Positions 24,856-33,705 of a stretch of 64,000 nucleotides of DNA are shown here, piece by piece. Source of the DNA: Geothrix campi (GTDB taxonomy: Bacteria > Acidobacteriota > Holophagae > Holophagales > Holophagaceae). Numbering within the stretch: position 1 is the first letter of the stretch; each line of letters opens with the position of its first letter. The translations under genes and the position numbers were made by a program. The notes beneath the pieces are model-generated. The model was not told the DNA's origin and did not search any database. It was given only the letters and a program-made list of their open reading frames with translations. Where the stretch lies: NCBI RefSeq assembly GCF_024609265.1, contig NZ_JANHMP010000001.1:1791505-1855504 (forward strand), given 5' to 3'.

Positions 24856-26013
24856 TCAGAGCCCCAGGTTCACGGTCGTCGTCGTGCTCGCGGTCACCGT
24901 GGCCGGCTGGACGGTCGAGGTGGTCGTGGTGGTGGTCCCATCCAGGTTCAAGGTGGCTCGCACCGCCTGGACACTGAAGGTGCCGATCGGGACGGTGGTG
25001 AACGCGTAGGTCTCCGTGGAGGTGCCCACGGTGGCCATCGTCGTGCGCACGATGAAGCTGAAGGTGCCCGAGGACGTCACGAGCGACTGGAGCAGGTTGA
25101 CCTGGTCGTTCTGGCTGCTGGTGGCCACCGGCGTGAGGCCGCCCCCCACACCGCCAGTCGAGGCGTTCGCGGTGAACGCGGCACTGTAGGTGAACATCGG
25201 AGTCGTGTCGGTCAGGGCGAAGGCTTCGCTGGCCTTGGCGTCATACGCCGTGAAGGGCGCCGCCGAGCCGGTGAGCGGCTGGCTCACCACGTAGTAGGTG
25301 GTGCCCACAGGAAGCAGATCCAAGGTGTAGGCGCCGTTGGCATCCGTCACCGTGCTGCGGGCGATCCGGGCCTTCCCGGACCCATCCAGGGTTTCGGCGT
25401 AGACCGTGGCACCCGGCAATCCCGTCGAGGTGGTGGCATCGGTCAGCGTTCCGTGGATGGAACCCGTGGCGATCTTGTCAAAAGCCCAGATGGTGGGCCG
25501 CAGGATGTACTGGCCCGACATGCCGGCCTGCACGACCTGGATGGAGTGGCTCGCATCGAAGTCGATCCACACATCCTTCGTGGTGCCGGCGACCACATCG
25601 AAATTAACGATCAGCTTGATGCCGCTCTGGAGGCCCGACGGCACCTTCAAGGGTACGACGGTGCCATCCGCCAGCTTCACGGTGTTGCCGGGACCGAGGA
25701 TCAGGCGCATCTGCCCGTAGTGGCCCGCCGGGAGGGTGGCGCCCGCGACCAGAGTCTCGTCCACACCGCCCACGAGGCTCAGCAGATTGAGGGTCTTGTT
25801 GGGCGTGCCGAGGGTGATCCAGCTGCCGTTGCTGTTGATCTCCACGGTCTGGATGTTGACGTTGATCTCCTGGTAGCCGGAAATGGGACCGTCCACCAGG
25901 TGCACATTCATGCTGCCGCTGCCGCCACCAGAGCTGGAAGATCCGCTGCAGGCCATCAGAAGGGCCAAACCCAGGCCGGCCAACGTCAGGAAGGTCGTGC
26001 GCCACTTGAGCAT
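24856..26013 (-). CDS. DUF4382 lipoprotein, paralogue 2
   Basis: 385 residues starting MLKWRTTFLTLAGLGLALLMACSG, with lipobox LMAC and predicted lipidation at about Cys22; GGAGG stands at 6-base spacing. DUF4382 begins MNVHLVDGPISGYQEINVNI. A carboxypeptidase-regulatory-like segment (HGTLTDATTSTGLPGATVYAE) lies near the middle, and the C-terminal Thr-rich region is TTTTTTSTVQPATVTASTT-like. It is collinear and highly similar to 14076-15224 throughout. Function unknown; an extracytoplasmic location is well supported. Confidence 0.88.
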   Translation of the reverse strand: MLKWRTTFLTLAGLGLALLMACSGSSSSGGGSGSMNVHLVDGPISGYQEINVNIQTVEINSNGSWITLGTPNKTLNLLSLVGGVDETLVAGATLPAGHYGQMRLILGPGNTVKLADGTVVPLKVPSGLQSGIKLIVNFDVVAGTTKDVWIDFDASHSIQVVQAGMSGQYILRPTIWAFDKIATGSIHGTLTDATTSTGLPGATVYAETLDGSGKARIARSTVTDANGAYTLDLLPVGTTYYVVSQPLTGSAAPFTAYDAKASEAFALTDTTPMFTYSAAFTANASTGGVGGGLTPVATSSQNDQVNLLQSLVTSSGTFSFIVRTTMATVGTSTETYAFTTVPIGTFSVQAVRATLNLDGTTTTTTSTVQPATVTASTTTTVNLGL

Positions 26014-26147
26014 GTTCGCCTCCGAATCAATGCCCCTGAGATAGGCATCGGGACAGCCATCATGGTCCCGGAGGGTTGTCTTCGCAATATAAAAAATTAC
26101 ATTTAAGTTCAATCAATTAAAGATATAGATCTTTAGGTCTAAGTGTT
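26014..26147 (-). promoter_or_regulatory. AT-rich leader upstream of DUF4382 paralogue 2
   Basis: The segment at about 26085-26140 is markedly AT-rich compared with the surroundings and lies just upstream of the lipoprotein. It probably contains its promoter, and the upstream 829-residue gene ends here. No specific operator was identified. Confidence 0.4.
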
Positions 26148-28637
26148 TCAGAACACTCTCAGCAAGGCCACATACCCATTTACGGTGCGGACCCCCGCGA
26201 TGTCGCTCTGCACCCCCACGCCAAGATCCACGCGCACGGCGGTGAAGACCCAGAAGCCCGGCAGGTCGCCTGTGATGCCAACCCCGCTCATGCCATAGGT
26301 CTTCTGATCGTCCAGGCTGCGGGCGCGGGCGTACTCGAGGCTGAGGGACAGGCGCAGGTTGGGCCCCGTGGGGATGGCGAGCGCGGTCTTCCCGTAGGTC
26401 AGCCGGTCCGCCGTGATGGCATTGGCCCGGATGCCCGCGATGCGCACCCCTCCGCCCATGCCCCCCGAGTCCAGGGCCATGAAACGGTCGAAGGCCCGGC
26501 CCGAGGCCCAGCCGGCCTCGCCATGGAACCAGAAGCCGGGGACCACCTCCCGGTCCAGCCCCAGGCTGGCGCCCCAGCGTCGGAACGCGCCGTCCTCGGG
26601 AACCTCCTGCGGGGCCGAGGCCAATCCGTACGTGCCCTCAGGACGGCGACCCCAGCCGTGGTAGGCCCGCACCTGGAACCCCCGGAACAACCAGGAGCCC
26701 TGCAGCGTGCCGATGCGCGTCAGGCCCGAGGGTGGCAGTTGGAAACCCGGCGTGCGGTATTTGCTGTCCCCTTCGCCGAAGTCGTCGTACTGGAAATCGC
26801 CTCGGCCCTCCAGGCGGAAGCCCAGACCCAGGTCCCGGCCCAGTTCCAGTCCCACCTTCCCGAAGCGGCGGCCGACGCCCTCCTGATCCGACAGGCGCCC
26901 GTTCACCACGGGGCGCTCGGTGCTCTTGATCAGCAGGGTGGTGGCATCGGCGCTCACGTCGAAGCTGCCCAGGCCCCGGGGGATCGCCAGGCTGGCGGTA
27001 TTGAAGAGGATGGCCGTCAGGGCGTTCAGCTGCACGCCCTTCCCGAAGGCGTTGTAGTCGAAGTAGAGGAGTCCACCCAGGGGCACCACCGCTGGCGTGA
27101 GGCCCGGATCCACCAGCACCACCCCGGCCAGGGCCCGGCCGCTGCTCTTGGCCTTCTCCTCGATCTTCCGCGTGCCATCGGTCTGCTTCGTGAAGTAGCG
27201 GGCCCCGTCCGGCGTGACTTTGACCATGGTGGAACTGGAAGCCCGGGCCGCCTCGCGGGCGGCCTCGAAGCCTTCCCCATTCACCTGGAAATCCCGGTAG
27301 GTGAAGCGCCGCTGCACCTGCACCACGCCGCTCGCGCTCACCCACCGCTCGAAGGTCTGCACGCCGACCGGCCGCCAGAGGCCCGGCATCGCCTCGCCGT
27401 AGGTGAGGATCTCCCGCTCGCTCTTCACGGTGCCGGGCAGGTTCGTGCGTTCCCGGTGCTCCACCAGGATCCGCCCGGTGGCCTCATCCACCTCCAGATC
27501 CCCGGAGTACAGGAGCGGGTCCCCATCCACGGGCTCGAACCGCAGCCGCCGGCGGCCCGGTCCCGCTGGACCGCCGTCCCGGTAGCGGTAGCGTTCCGTC
27601 ATGCCCAGGGCCACGGGCAGGGACATGGACTGGCGGCTTTCGATGAGCGGCAGCTGCACCTCGCCATCGAGCTTGGCGGTCACTCCGTTGAAGCGGACGG
27701 CTTTCTGAAGAAGCTCCGGCCACTCGCCGGCCTTCTCGAAATAGCCGAAGCTGAAGCCGAGATCGCCCCCGCCTCCCGTGGGGCCTTGTAGATGCAGATC
27801 CAGTTCCGCCTTCGCCTGGATCGTCCGCGCCGCGGCCCGGGACCGCAGCTGGGTGGCCCGCACCTTGGCCAGCAGGGCGCCCACGTCGTAGGCATCCGCG
27901 GCGCTCACGGCCACCTCGGTCCGGTCCTTGGGCAGGGGCACGGCCGACCAGACGCCCTCGGCGAAGGTCCAGCGCCGCATGGCCCCGGCCCGGTTCCGCA
28001 GGGTCAGGTCGCCCAGGCCGCCCTCCACCTCCGTGAAGCCTGCGGGCAGCGCCTCGGCCAGCCGGGCTCCGGGGCCACCGGCGGGCACCACCACCCGCCC
28101 GCCATCGCCGAGAAGGATCGACACCAGGGCCCCGGGGTCCGAAGGCAGCCAGAGGGTCCAGGGTCGGCCCGGGAACGAATCCTGGGCCCGGGTGAGCTGG
28201 CTTCGCCAAGCGGAGGGATCCAGGTTCAAATCCGCCGGCACCAGGGCCCCGCCATCCACGGCGCCCCAGGCGGTTTCATCCAGAAGCGGCGTTGCCGCGG
28301 GATCGAAGGCCACGTAGAGGTGCTGGTCCGGCGATTGGGCCTTCAAGGCCTGGGCCGCCGCCAGCAGGAGGGGGAGCCGTCCCTCGCCGGAGGGTAGCCG
28401 CAGCCGCACAGCGGGGGCTCCCTTCAGTTCGACCACCAGAGGCATCCAGTGCTGGCGGGCCGCCTCCACCTGGGCCGCATCGCGGTTGTCCTTCGGCACC
28501 AGCAACACCCCCTCCACGGCGCGCAGATCCAGGACTGCCGGTTCCGGCACGCCAGTGCGCAGGGGCGCGGCGGGTGGCGCCTGGGCCGCCAGGGCGAGGG
28601 TCAGGACGGGCAGCAGGAACAACGGGCGACGTGGCAC
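26148..28637 (-). CDS. Large secreted, probable outer-membrane protein of unknown family
   Basis: 829 residues from GTG 28637 (GGAGG 5 bases upstream). A signal peptide PLFLLPVLTLALAAQA is followed by a region rich in beta-strand patterns. The C-terminus carries repeated amphipathic strands (LRLSLSLEYARARSL, FWVFTAVRVDLGVGVQ) and ends in Phe (VALLRVF), as barrel proteins do. The central part includes a charged segment (about 395-470) of the DUF-type found in lipoprotein/outer-membrane sorting proteins (RYRYRDGGPAGPGRRRLRFEP, LEVDEATGRILVEHRER). No enzymatic motif was recognised. Envelope location likely, role unknown. Confidence 0.75.
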   Translation of the reverse strand: MPRRPLFLLPVLTLALAAQAPPAAPLRTGVPEPAVLDLRAVEGVLLVPKDNRDAAQVEAARQHWMPLVVELKGAPAVRLRLPSGEGRLPLLLAAAQALKAQSPDQHLYVAFDPAATPLLDETAWGAVDGGALVPADLNLDPSAWRSQLTRAQDSFPGRPWTLWLPSDPGALVSILLGDGGRVVVPAGGPGARLAEALPAGFTEVEGGLGDLTLRNRAGAMRRWTFAEGVWSAVPLPKDRTEVAVSAADAYDVGALLAKVRATQLRSRAAARTIQAKAELDLHLQGPTGGGGDLGFSFGYFEKAGEWPELLQKAVRFNGVTAKLDGEVQLPLIESRQSMSLPVALGMTERYRYRDGGPAGPGRRRLRFEPVDGDPLLYSGDLEVDEATGRILVEHRERTNLPGTVKSEREILTYGEAMPGLWRPVGVQTFERWVSASGVVQVQRRFTYRDFQVNGEGFEAAREAARASSSTMVKVTPDGARYFTKQTDGTRKIEEKAKSSGRALAGVVLVDPGLTPAVVPLGGLLYFDYNAFGKGVQLNALTAILFNTASLAIPRGLGSFDVSADATTLLIKSTERPVVNGRLSDQEGVGRRFGKVGLELGRDLGLGFRLEGRGDFQYDDFGEGDSKYRTPGFQLPPSGLTRIGTLQGSWLFRGFQVRAYHGWGRRPEGTYGLASAPQEVPEDGAFRRWGASLGLDREVVPGFWFHGEAGWASGRAFDRFMALDSGGMGGGVRIAGIRANAITADRLTYGKTALAIPTGPNLRLSLSLEYARARSLDDQKTYGMSGVGITGDLPGFWVFTAVRVDLGVGVQSDIAGVRTVNGYVALLRVF

Positions 28638-28748
28638 GAGGCCTCCGGGGCATCGCTTGAGGCTACCCGGATCCTGCCGATGGTCTCCAGCCTCCCGACT
28701 CCAGACTCCAGACGCGCAACCCGCTATCCTCAAAGGTCCCAGGTGCCC

Positions 28749-29936
28749 ATGCGATTCACGGTCCGGCTCACCCATTCCAACGGCGAAGTCCTTGTTCGGG
28801 ACTTCGAAGCGGAGAGCGTCGAGGCCCTGAGGACCCGCGTGCTGGCCGAAGGTGGCTTCCCGCTAGAAATCACCCGCACCGACACGGCCTTCCGCAGCCG
28901 CGGGCAGCTGAAGACCGAGTCCCTGGTGCTCTTCAACCAGGAGCTGCTGGCCCTGCTGAAGGCCGGCATTCCCCTGCTCCAGTCGCTGGAGCTGCTGGTG
29001 GGCCACGGCAAGGATCCCCAGTTGCGTCGCGGCCTCGCCCAGGTGGTGGCGCTGGTCCGCGAAGGCATGTCCTTCTCCGATGCCCTGGAACAGGCCGGCA
29101 CCTTCCCGCCGGTCTACCGCAGCAATGTGGTGGCGGGCGAGCGCAGCGGCACCCTGCCGGACGTGCTGGCCCGCTGGCTGTCGTTCCAGAAGTTCGCCCA
29201 GCACAGCCGTCGTCGCATCATCGAGGCCCTGTTCTATCCGGCCTTCCTGGTGCTGGTGCTGATCCTGGCCCTGGGCGTGATCTTCAACGTGGTGCTGCCC
29301 CGCTTCGCGGAATTCTATGCGGGCGGCGATATCGAAATGCCGTTGTTCACGCGGATCCTGCTGGGAATGGGCAAGGTGGTCAGCTCCACCCTCTGGCTGC
29401 AGGGCCTCGTCCTCGCCGGGCTGGCCGTCCTCATCCGCTGGATGGCAGCTTCCGAAGCCGGGCGCAAGCTGGCGGAGCGCCTGCTGCTGGTGATACCGAA
29501 GATCGGCACCCTCTACCGCATGTACCACTCCAGCGTGTTCTCCCGGACCATGGGCGTGCTGCTCTCCGGTGGCCTGCCCGTGGTGCAGGCCCTCGAGGTG
29601 GTGCAGCGCACCAGCCCCAGCGAGCGCATGAAGGCGGGCCTCGCCACGGTCACCGAGAAGGTGCGCGCCGGCAGCAGCCTGAACCTGGCCCTGGAGCAGG
29701 CGAAGATCCTGGATCCCCTGGCGGTCGAGATGGTGCGCGTGGGCGAGCAGAGCAGCGCCCTCCCCGAGATGCTCGACCACGTGGCCGATTTCTTCGACCA
29801 GGAAGTGGAAAAGGCCACCACCGCCGTCACCAGCCTCATCGGCCCCATCCTCATCCTCTTCATGGGCGTGGTCGTCCTCGCCCTGCTGCTGGCCATCTAC
29901 GTGCCCCTGTTCAACGCCAGCAGCGTGGTGCGGTAG
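28749..29936 (+). CDS. Type II secretion system F family protein (GspF/PilC)
   Basis: 395 residues, standard GspF/PilC length. Inner-membrane platform protein of type II secretion or type IV pilus machines. Two GspF domains are seen: LVLFNQELLALLKAGIPLLQSLELL (about 59-180) and YHSSVFSRTMGVLLSGGLPVVQALEVV (about 260-385). Three membrane segments occur: RRIIEALFYPAFLVLVLILALGVIF, a central one near 220, and the terminal PILILFMGVVVLALLLAIY. ATG 28749 matches the conserved start MRFTVRLTHSNGEVL. No other secretion genes are adjacent, so the machine is unresolved. Confidence 0.93.
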   Translation: MRFTVRLTHSNGEVLVRDFEAESVEALRTRVLAEGGFPLEITRTDTAFRSRGQLKTESLVLFNQELLALLKAGIPLLQSLELLVGHGKDPQLRRGLAQVVALVREGMSFSDALEQAGTFPPVYRSNVVAGERSGTLPDVLARWLSFQKFAQHSRRRIIEALFYPAFLVLVLILALGVIFNVVLPRFAEFYAGGDIEMPLFTRILLGMGKVVSSTLWLQGLVLAGLAVLIRWMAASEAGRKLAERLLLVIPKIGTLYRMYHSSVFSRTMGVLLSGGLPVVQALEVVQRTSPSERMKAGLATVTEKVRAGSSLNLALEQAKILDPLAVEMVRVGEQSSALPEMLDHVADFFDQEVEKATTAVTSLIGPILILFMGVVVLALLLAIYVPLFNASSVVR

Positions 29937-29970
29937 GCCCTGCGCAGCGCGGAACCTTCGGGAGAACGGA

Positions 29971-30045
29971 AGCGAGGCACGGCTCAGCCGGGCCGAGCGC
30001 GGGGGTCCGGGGGTGTGCGCGCAGCGCGGAACCCCCGGAGCATTA
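29971..30045 (-). repeat. Dispersed 3'-end two-hairpin element, copy 5 (minus strand)
   Basis: Read on the minus strand it starts at the TAA of the EnvC-like gene. The CCGGGGG/CCCCCGG hairpin surrounds TTCCGCGCTGCGCGCACA, then a second stem with CGGCCCGGCTGAGCCG. It is oriented with the minus-strand gene, not with gspF, which ends at 29936 on the other side. Confidence 0.8.
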
Positions 30046-31182
30046 CCGGTACTTCCGCTTCAGCCACTTCTGCGGATCCTGGGGCTGGGCCTGATGGCGG
30101 ATCTCGAAGCCGAGACGGGGGCCATCCACGGTATCGCCGACGGCGCCCACGGATTCACCGGCCTTGAGCACCTGGCCCTTGGCGACCTGGAGACCCAGCA
30201 GGTGGGTGTAGAGGGTGAACCAGCCACCGCCATGTTCGAGGATCACCATGGGGCCGTAGCTCTGGTAGTAGTCGGCGAAGGCCACCCGGCCGTCGGCCAC
30301 GGCCGCCACGGGGGCGCCGCCGCTGGCCGCGATGAGCAGCCCGCTCTGCACGGTCTTGGTGTGGAAGCGCGGGTGCAGGTGCTCGCCGAAGCCCTGGGCC
30401 AGGGTGCCTTCCGTGGGCTGGGGCAGGTTGCCATACAGGGATGCGAAGGCCACGGCGGCCTCGAAGGCCTCGCCCTTGGGCTTGGCCAGCAGGCCGGTCA
30501 GCAGGCGCTCGAGCTGGACGGCCTCCTCCGCCAGCTCCGCCTGGACCTGCTTCTGGGCGGCCTCGTCCTTCTGAAGGCCCTCCAGGAACGCGCTGAGCTT
30601 CTCCTCCTGGAGGCGGAGCGCGGCCTGCAGCTGGGCGGATTCCTTTTCCTCGATGGCCAGGCGGGCAAGCACGTCCTTCAGGGCCTTCTCCTTGACCGCG
30701 AGGTCGTCCTGGAGCCGGTGGATCTGGTCCAGGCGCTTCCGCTCCTGCAGGCGCGCCCAGGCCAGCATGCGGCCCCGCCCCAGCCAGGCGTCCAGATCCT
30801 TGAACGTGGCGTAGATGCCCAGATCCCCCCAGGGGCCCAGCGCCTGCATCCAGCGCACCTGTTTGCGGAGATCCCGCTGGAGCTTCAGCACCTCGCCCTG
30901 GATGCGGGCCTGTTCGCGGCCGATGACCTGGACTTCGCTCTGAGCCTGGTCCCTTCGCAGGCGGGCCCCGTCCACCTGGGCCTTGGCCCGATCCCGTTGC
31001 AGGGAGATGCCCTGGATCTCCACCAGCACGCCCTTGCGCCGCTTCTTCAATGCCGCGAGCTGCTGGTCCACCTGGCCCAGGCGCCCCTGGATGACCGCGA
31101 GTTTCTGGCGCAGCTCCGCCGGATCCCGGGCCGTCTGGCCCAGCAGAATCACCGGGAGGATGAAGGCCAGGCTGCGGCGCAC
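30043..31182 (-). CDS. EnvC-like murein hydrolase activator (degenerate LytM/M23)
   Basis: 379 residues with a GTG start and short signal-like N-terminus MRRSLAFILPVILLGQ. Long coiled coil at about 20-235 (Gln/Lys/Glu/Leu-rich). The C-terminal LytM domain (about 250-379) lacks the zinc ligands: where active M23 enzymes have HxxxD it reads HTKTVQSGLL, and where they have HxH it reads LGFEIRH. The same pattern is seen in EnvC, which activates amidases rather than cutting peptidoglycan. It should therefore act in the periplasm during septation. It follows a membrane-protein gene by 4 bp. Confidence 0.85.
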   Translation of the reverse strand: MRRSLAFILPVILLGQTARDPAELRQKLAVIQGRLGQVDQQLAALKKRRKGVLVEIQGISLQRDRAKAQVDGARLRRDQAQSEVQVIGREQARIQGEVLKLQRDLRKQVRWMQALGPWGDLGIYATFKDLDAWLGRGRMLAWARLQERKRLDQIHRLQDDLAVKEKALKDVLARLAIEEKESAQLQAALRLQEEKLSAFLEGLQKDEAAQKQVQAELAEEAVQLERLLTGLLAKPKGEAFEAAVAFASLYGNLPQPTEGTLAQGFGEHLHPRFHTKTVQSGLLIAASGGAPVAAVADGRVAFADYYQSYGPMVILEHGGGWFTLYTHLLGLQVAKGQVLKAGESVGAVGDTVDGPRLGFEIRHQAQPQDPQKWLKRKYR

Positions 31183-31186
31183 GGGC

Positions 31187-31927
31187 CTACTTCCGACCGC
31201 CCGCCGGAAGCAGCATGGCCAGGGCGCCCAGCACCAGCGGCCCGCCGATGGACAGGGGCAGCGCCAGCGGCGAGAAGGGGTCCGAAGGCAGCTGGGCCAT
31301 GGGCAGCAGCCGCACGAAGACCTCCAACACCTTCACCTGCCCGGCGCTCCACCCCAGATCCTGGCCGAAATCCAGGAAGAAGCTCAGCCGCGGGCCGAGC
31401 TCGCGGAGCAGCAGCGTGAGCAGCAGGGCCAGCCCCGCGCTGGACTTCAGCAGGCGCGAGAGCAGCACCGCCCACAGCAGCATCTGGAGGCCCAGCAGCA
31501 GGCCGTGCAGATCCGCCCGCAACAGCTCCGGTGGCCAGGCCTCGCCGATGAGGCGCCAGCTCAGCACCCACACGGGAATCAGCGCGACCTGCGAGAGGAA
31601 CAGCCCATGCACGAAGCCCAGCCCCGTCCCCGCGAAGAAGCCCTTGAGCCGCTCTCCCCGGGCCGCGGCCGCGGTCCACTGGCTCACGGGGCCAAAGGCG
31701 CCCAGCAGGACCACCAGCGACACCATCCAGTACATCACGCTCTGCAGGCTACCCAGGACGTAGGCCCGCAGCGAATCCGCGCCCAGGGGGACCTGGGTAC
31801 CGAAGACGACGATCTGGGACCCCTCCACGCCCTGCTGGCCTCGGACGCCCATGAGCACCAGCCCCGCGAAGAACAGGCAGACCAGCGTCCAGCCGATGCG
31901 CAGCTTTGAACTACCGAAACGGTCCAT
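31187..31927 (-). CDS. Polytopic membrane protein of unknown family
   Basis: 246 residues with about six hydrophobic helices (LVCLFFAGLVLMGV, SVMYWMVSLVVLLGAFG, GLFLSQVALIPVWVLSW and others). ATG 31927 is chosen because GGAG is 7 bases upstream; an ATG at 31939 would add four residues. It ends 4 bp before the EnvC-like gene and is co-oriented. It may be a partner, but FtsX-like extracellular loops are not evident. It resembles ABC-2-type permease halves only loosely. Function unknown. Confidence 0.7.
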   Translation of the reverse strand: MDRFGSSKLRIGWTLVCLFFAGLVLMGVRGQQGVEGSQIVVFGTQVPLGADSLRAYVLGSLQSVMYWMVSLVVLLGAFGPVSQWTAAAARGERLKGFFAGTGLGFVHGLFLSQVALIPVWVLSWRLIGEAWPPELLRADLHGLLLGLQMLLWAVLLSRLLKSSAGLALLLTLLLRELGPRLSFFLDFGQDLGWSAGQVKVLEVFVRLLPMAQLPSDPFSPLALPLSIGGPLVLGALAMLLPAGGRK

Positions 31928-31980
31928 GTGGGGCTCCATGCGAATACGGAGTCAGTCTACAGGCTGCGACCCCGAAGCCC

Positions 31981-32385
31981 CTACCGCCCCGCCACTACTC
32001 GCAGCAGGTGCGCCTTCACGTCGGCCAGGCGCTCGGGCAGCACGGCCACGAACACGGTATCGTCGCCGGCGAGGGTACCCACCTGACCGGGAACGGGATC
32101 GGCATCCACGCTGAGGCCCAGGGCCTGGGCGAAACCCGGGGCCGTGCGCAGCACCAGCAGGTTGGGCGGCGCCTCGATGATGGTCACTTCGGGCAGGACC
32201 TGGGCGGAGCCCTCCACCCGGCGGTAGCGCCCCTGGACCTTCTGCACCCCCAGGCGCTTGAGCCGCCGGGACAGGGTGGACTGGGTGAGCTCGTGGCCTT
32301 CCGCCGACAACCGGTCCAGCAGATCGGTCTGATCCGCGATGGGGTGGGTCTCCAGAAGCTGGAGGATGAGCTGATCCAAATCCAT
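31981..32385 (-). CDS. argR: Arginine repressor ArgR
   Basis: 134 residues. Transcriptional regulator that binds operators when loaded with arginine. The N-terminal winged helix contains the recognition helix region LTQSTLSRRLKRLGVQKVQG. The C-terminal oligomerisation and arginine-binding domain contains RTAPGFAQALGLSVD and GTLAGDDTVFVAV, with the conserved GTxAGDDTxxV. Length is slightly under the usual about 150. The ATG at 32385 lies inside a TGCAT-rich operator-like region; an upstream ATG at 32400 would add five residues. It is divergent from the arginine operon. Confidence 0.93.
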   Translation of the reverse strand: MDLDQLILQLLETHPIADQTDLLDRLSAEGHELTQSTLSRRLKRLGVQKVQGRYRRVEGSAQVLPEVTIIEAPPNLLVLRTAPGFAQALGLSVDADPVPGQVGTLAGDDTVFVAVLPERLADVKAHLLRVVAGR

Positions 32386-32548
32386 GCATGGATATTGCAT
32401 GAAATTGCATGAATTCGCAAGTCGATCACTCAGATGTTTCACAAAAGCCATGAAATAGTTCTTGCCTCGGGAAATCTGATCTGTGCATATTATGCAATCG
32501 ATTGCATGGTTATGCACCCCCATGCGCGCATATGCACAGGATTTCCGC
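32386..32548. promoter_or_regulatory. Divergent argR/argD control region with nested TGCAT palindromes
   Basis: At least three overlapping inverted repeats: TGCATATTATGCA (32484-32496), TGCAATCGATTGCA (32493-32506, perfect) and TGCATGGTTATGCA (32503-32516). Further TGCAT half-sites at 32396 and 32406 near argR are spaced 10 bp apart, and GCATATGC occurs at 32528. The spacing of about 10 bp suggests binding on one helix face. ArgR autoregulation and repression of the operon is the natural reading; the TGCAT core is inferred from the sequence, not proven. Confidence 0.7.
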
Positions 32549-33691
32549 ATGCTGCCCAGCCCCACAGTCCCCGCTCTTTTGCCCACCTACGCCCCCTATC
32601 CCTTTCCCCTGGTGAAGGGCGAGGCTGACCGCGTCTTCGACGACCGGGGCCAAGCCTGGTGGGACTTCTACGGAGGCCACTGCGTGTGCGCCACGGGCCA
32701 CAGCCACCCCAAGGTGGTGAAGGCCGTGGCCGACCAGGCCGCCTCGCTGCTCTTCTACTCCGCCGCCGCGGCCCTGCCCGTGCGGGATGCCGCCGCCGCG
32801 AAGATCACGGCCTTCTCAGGGATGGACTCGGTCTTCTTCTGCAACAGCGGCGCCGAGGCCAACGAGAACGCCCTGAAGGTGGCGCTGCTGCTGACGGGCC
32901 GGAAGACGCTGGCCGCCTTCGACGGCGGTTGGCACGGCCGGACCACGCTCGCCCTCTCCGTGACGGATGACCCCAAGATCACCCAGCCCTTCGCGGACAG
33001 CCTCACGCCCTGCCTGCGCCTGCCCTTCGGGGATCTGGCGGCCCTGGAAGCCGCGGACTTCTCGGACGTGGCCGGCGTCATCCTCGAGCCCATCCAGAGC
33101 ATGGCCGGCATCAAGACCGCCTCGCGGGAGTGGTTCCAGGCCCTGCGGGCCAAGTGCGATGTCAGCGGCACCCTGCTCATCTTCGACGAGATCCAGACGG
33201 GCATGGGCCGCCTGGGCACGCCCTTCGCATCCCAGTTCTACGGCGTGCGGCCCGATCTCATGACCTCCGCCAAGGGCCTGGCCTCCGGCGTGCCCATGGG
33301 GGCGCTCCTCATGACCGCCGCCGTGGCCTCGAAGCTCAAGGGCGGCGACCTGGGCAGCACCTTCGGCGGCGGGCCCCTGGCCTGCGCGGCCCTGCTGGCC
33401 ACGGTGGACGTCATCGAGACCGAAGGGCTGATGGCGCAGGCTTCCGAAGCCGCTGAGCGGCTTCGGAAGGAGCTGAAAGGATCGGTCGTCGAAGCCATCC
33501 AGGGCGAGGGCCTCCTCCTGGGCCTCCGCACACCCCACGCCGCCGCCCTCAAGAAGCACCTCATGGCGCAGCACATCCTCCTGGGCGGCTCCGGGGACCC
33601 CAAGGTGCTGCGCCTCATGCCGCCCCTCAATGTCAGCGACGCGGCCCTCACCGCCCTGGTCGCCGCCATCCACGCCTTCGCCAAGCCCTGA
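32549..33691 (+). CDS. argD: Acyl-ornithine aminotransferase (ArgD-like)
   Basis: 380 residues. PLP enzyme that makes N-acylornithine from its semialdehyde. Class III aminotransferase features: FFCNSGAEANENALK, ILEPIQSMAG, the LLIFDEIQTGMGR PLP-phosphate segment and the PLP lysine at K242 (TSAKGLASG). ATG 32549 begins MLPSPTVPALLPTY, and the preceding in-frame sequence is operator DNA. First gene of an arginine operon. Whether the acyl group is acetyl or succinyl cannot be told from this gene alone. Confidence 0.93.
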   Translation: MLPSPTVPALLPTYAPYPFPLVKGEADRVFDDRGQAWWDFYGGHCVCATGHSHPKVVKAVADQAASLLFYSAAAALPVRDAAAAKITAFSGMDSVFFCNSGAEANENALKVALLLTGRKTLAAFDGGWHGRTTLALSVTDDPKITQPFADSLTPCLRLPFGDLAALEAADFSDVAGVILEPIQSMAGIKTASREWFQALRAKCDVSGTLLIFDEIQTGMGRLGTPFASQFYGVRPDLMTSAKGLASGVPMGALLMTAAVASKLKGGDLGSTFGGGPLACAALLATVDVIETEGLMAQASEAAERLRKELKGSVVEAIQGEGLLLGLRTPHAAALKKHLMAQHILLGGSGDPKVLRLMPPLNVSDAALTALVAAIHAFAKP

Positions 33692-33705
33692 TTCCGGGAG
33701 CCCAC

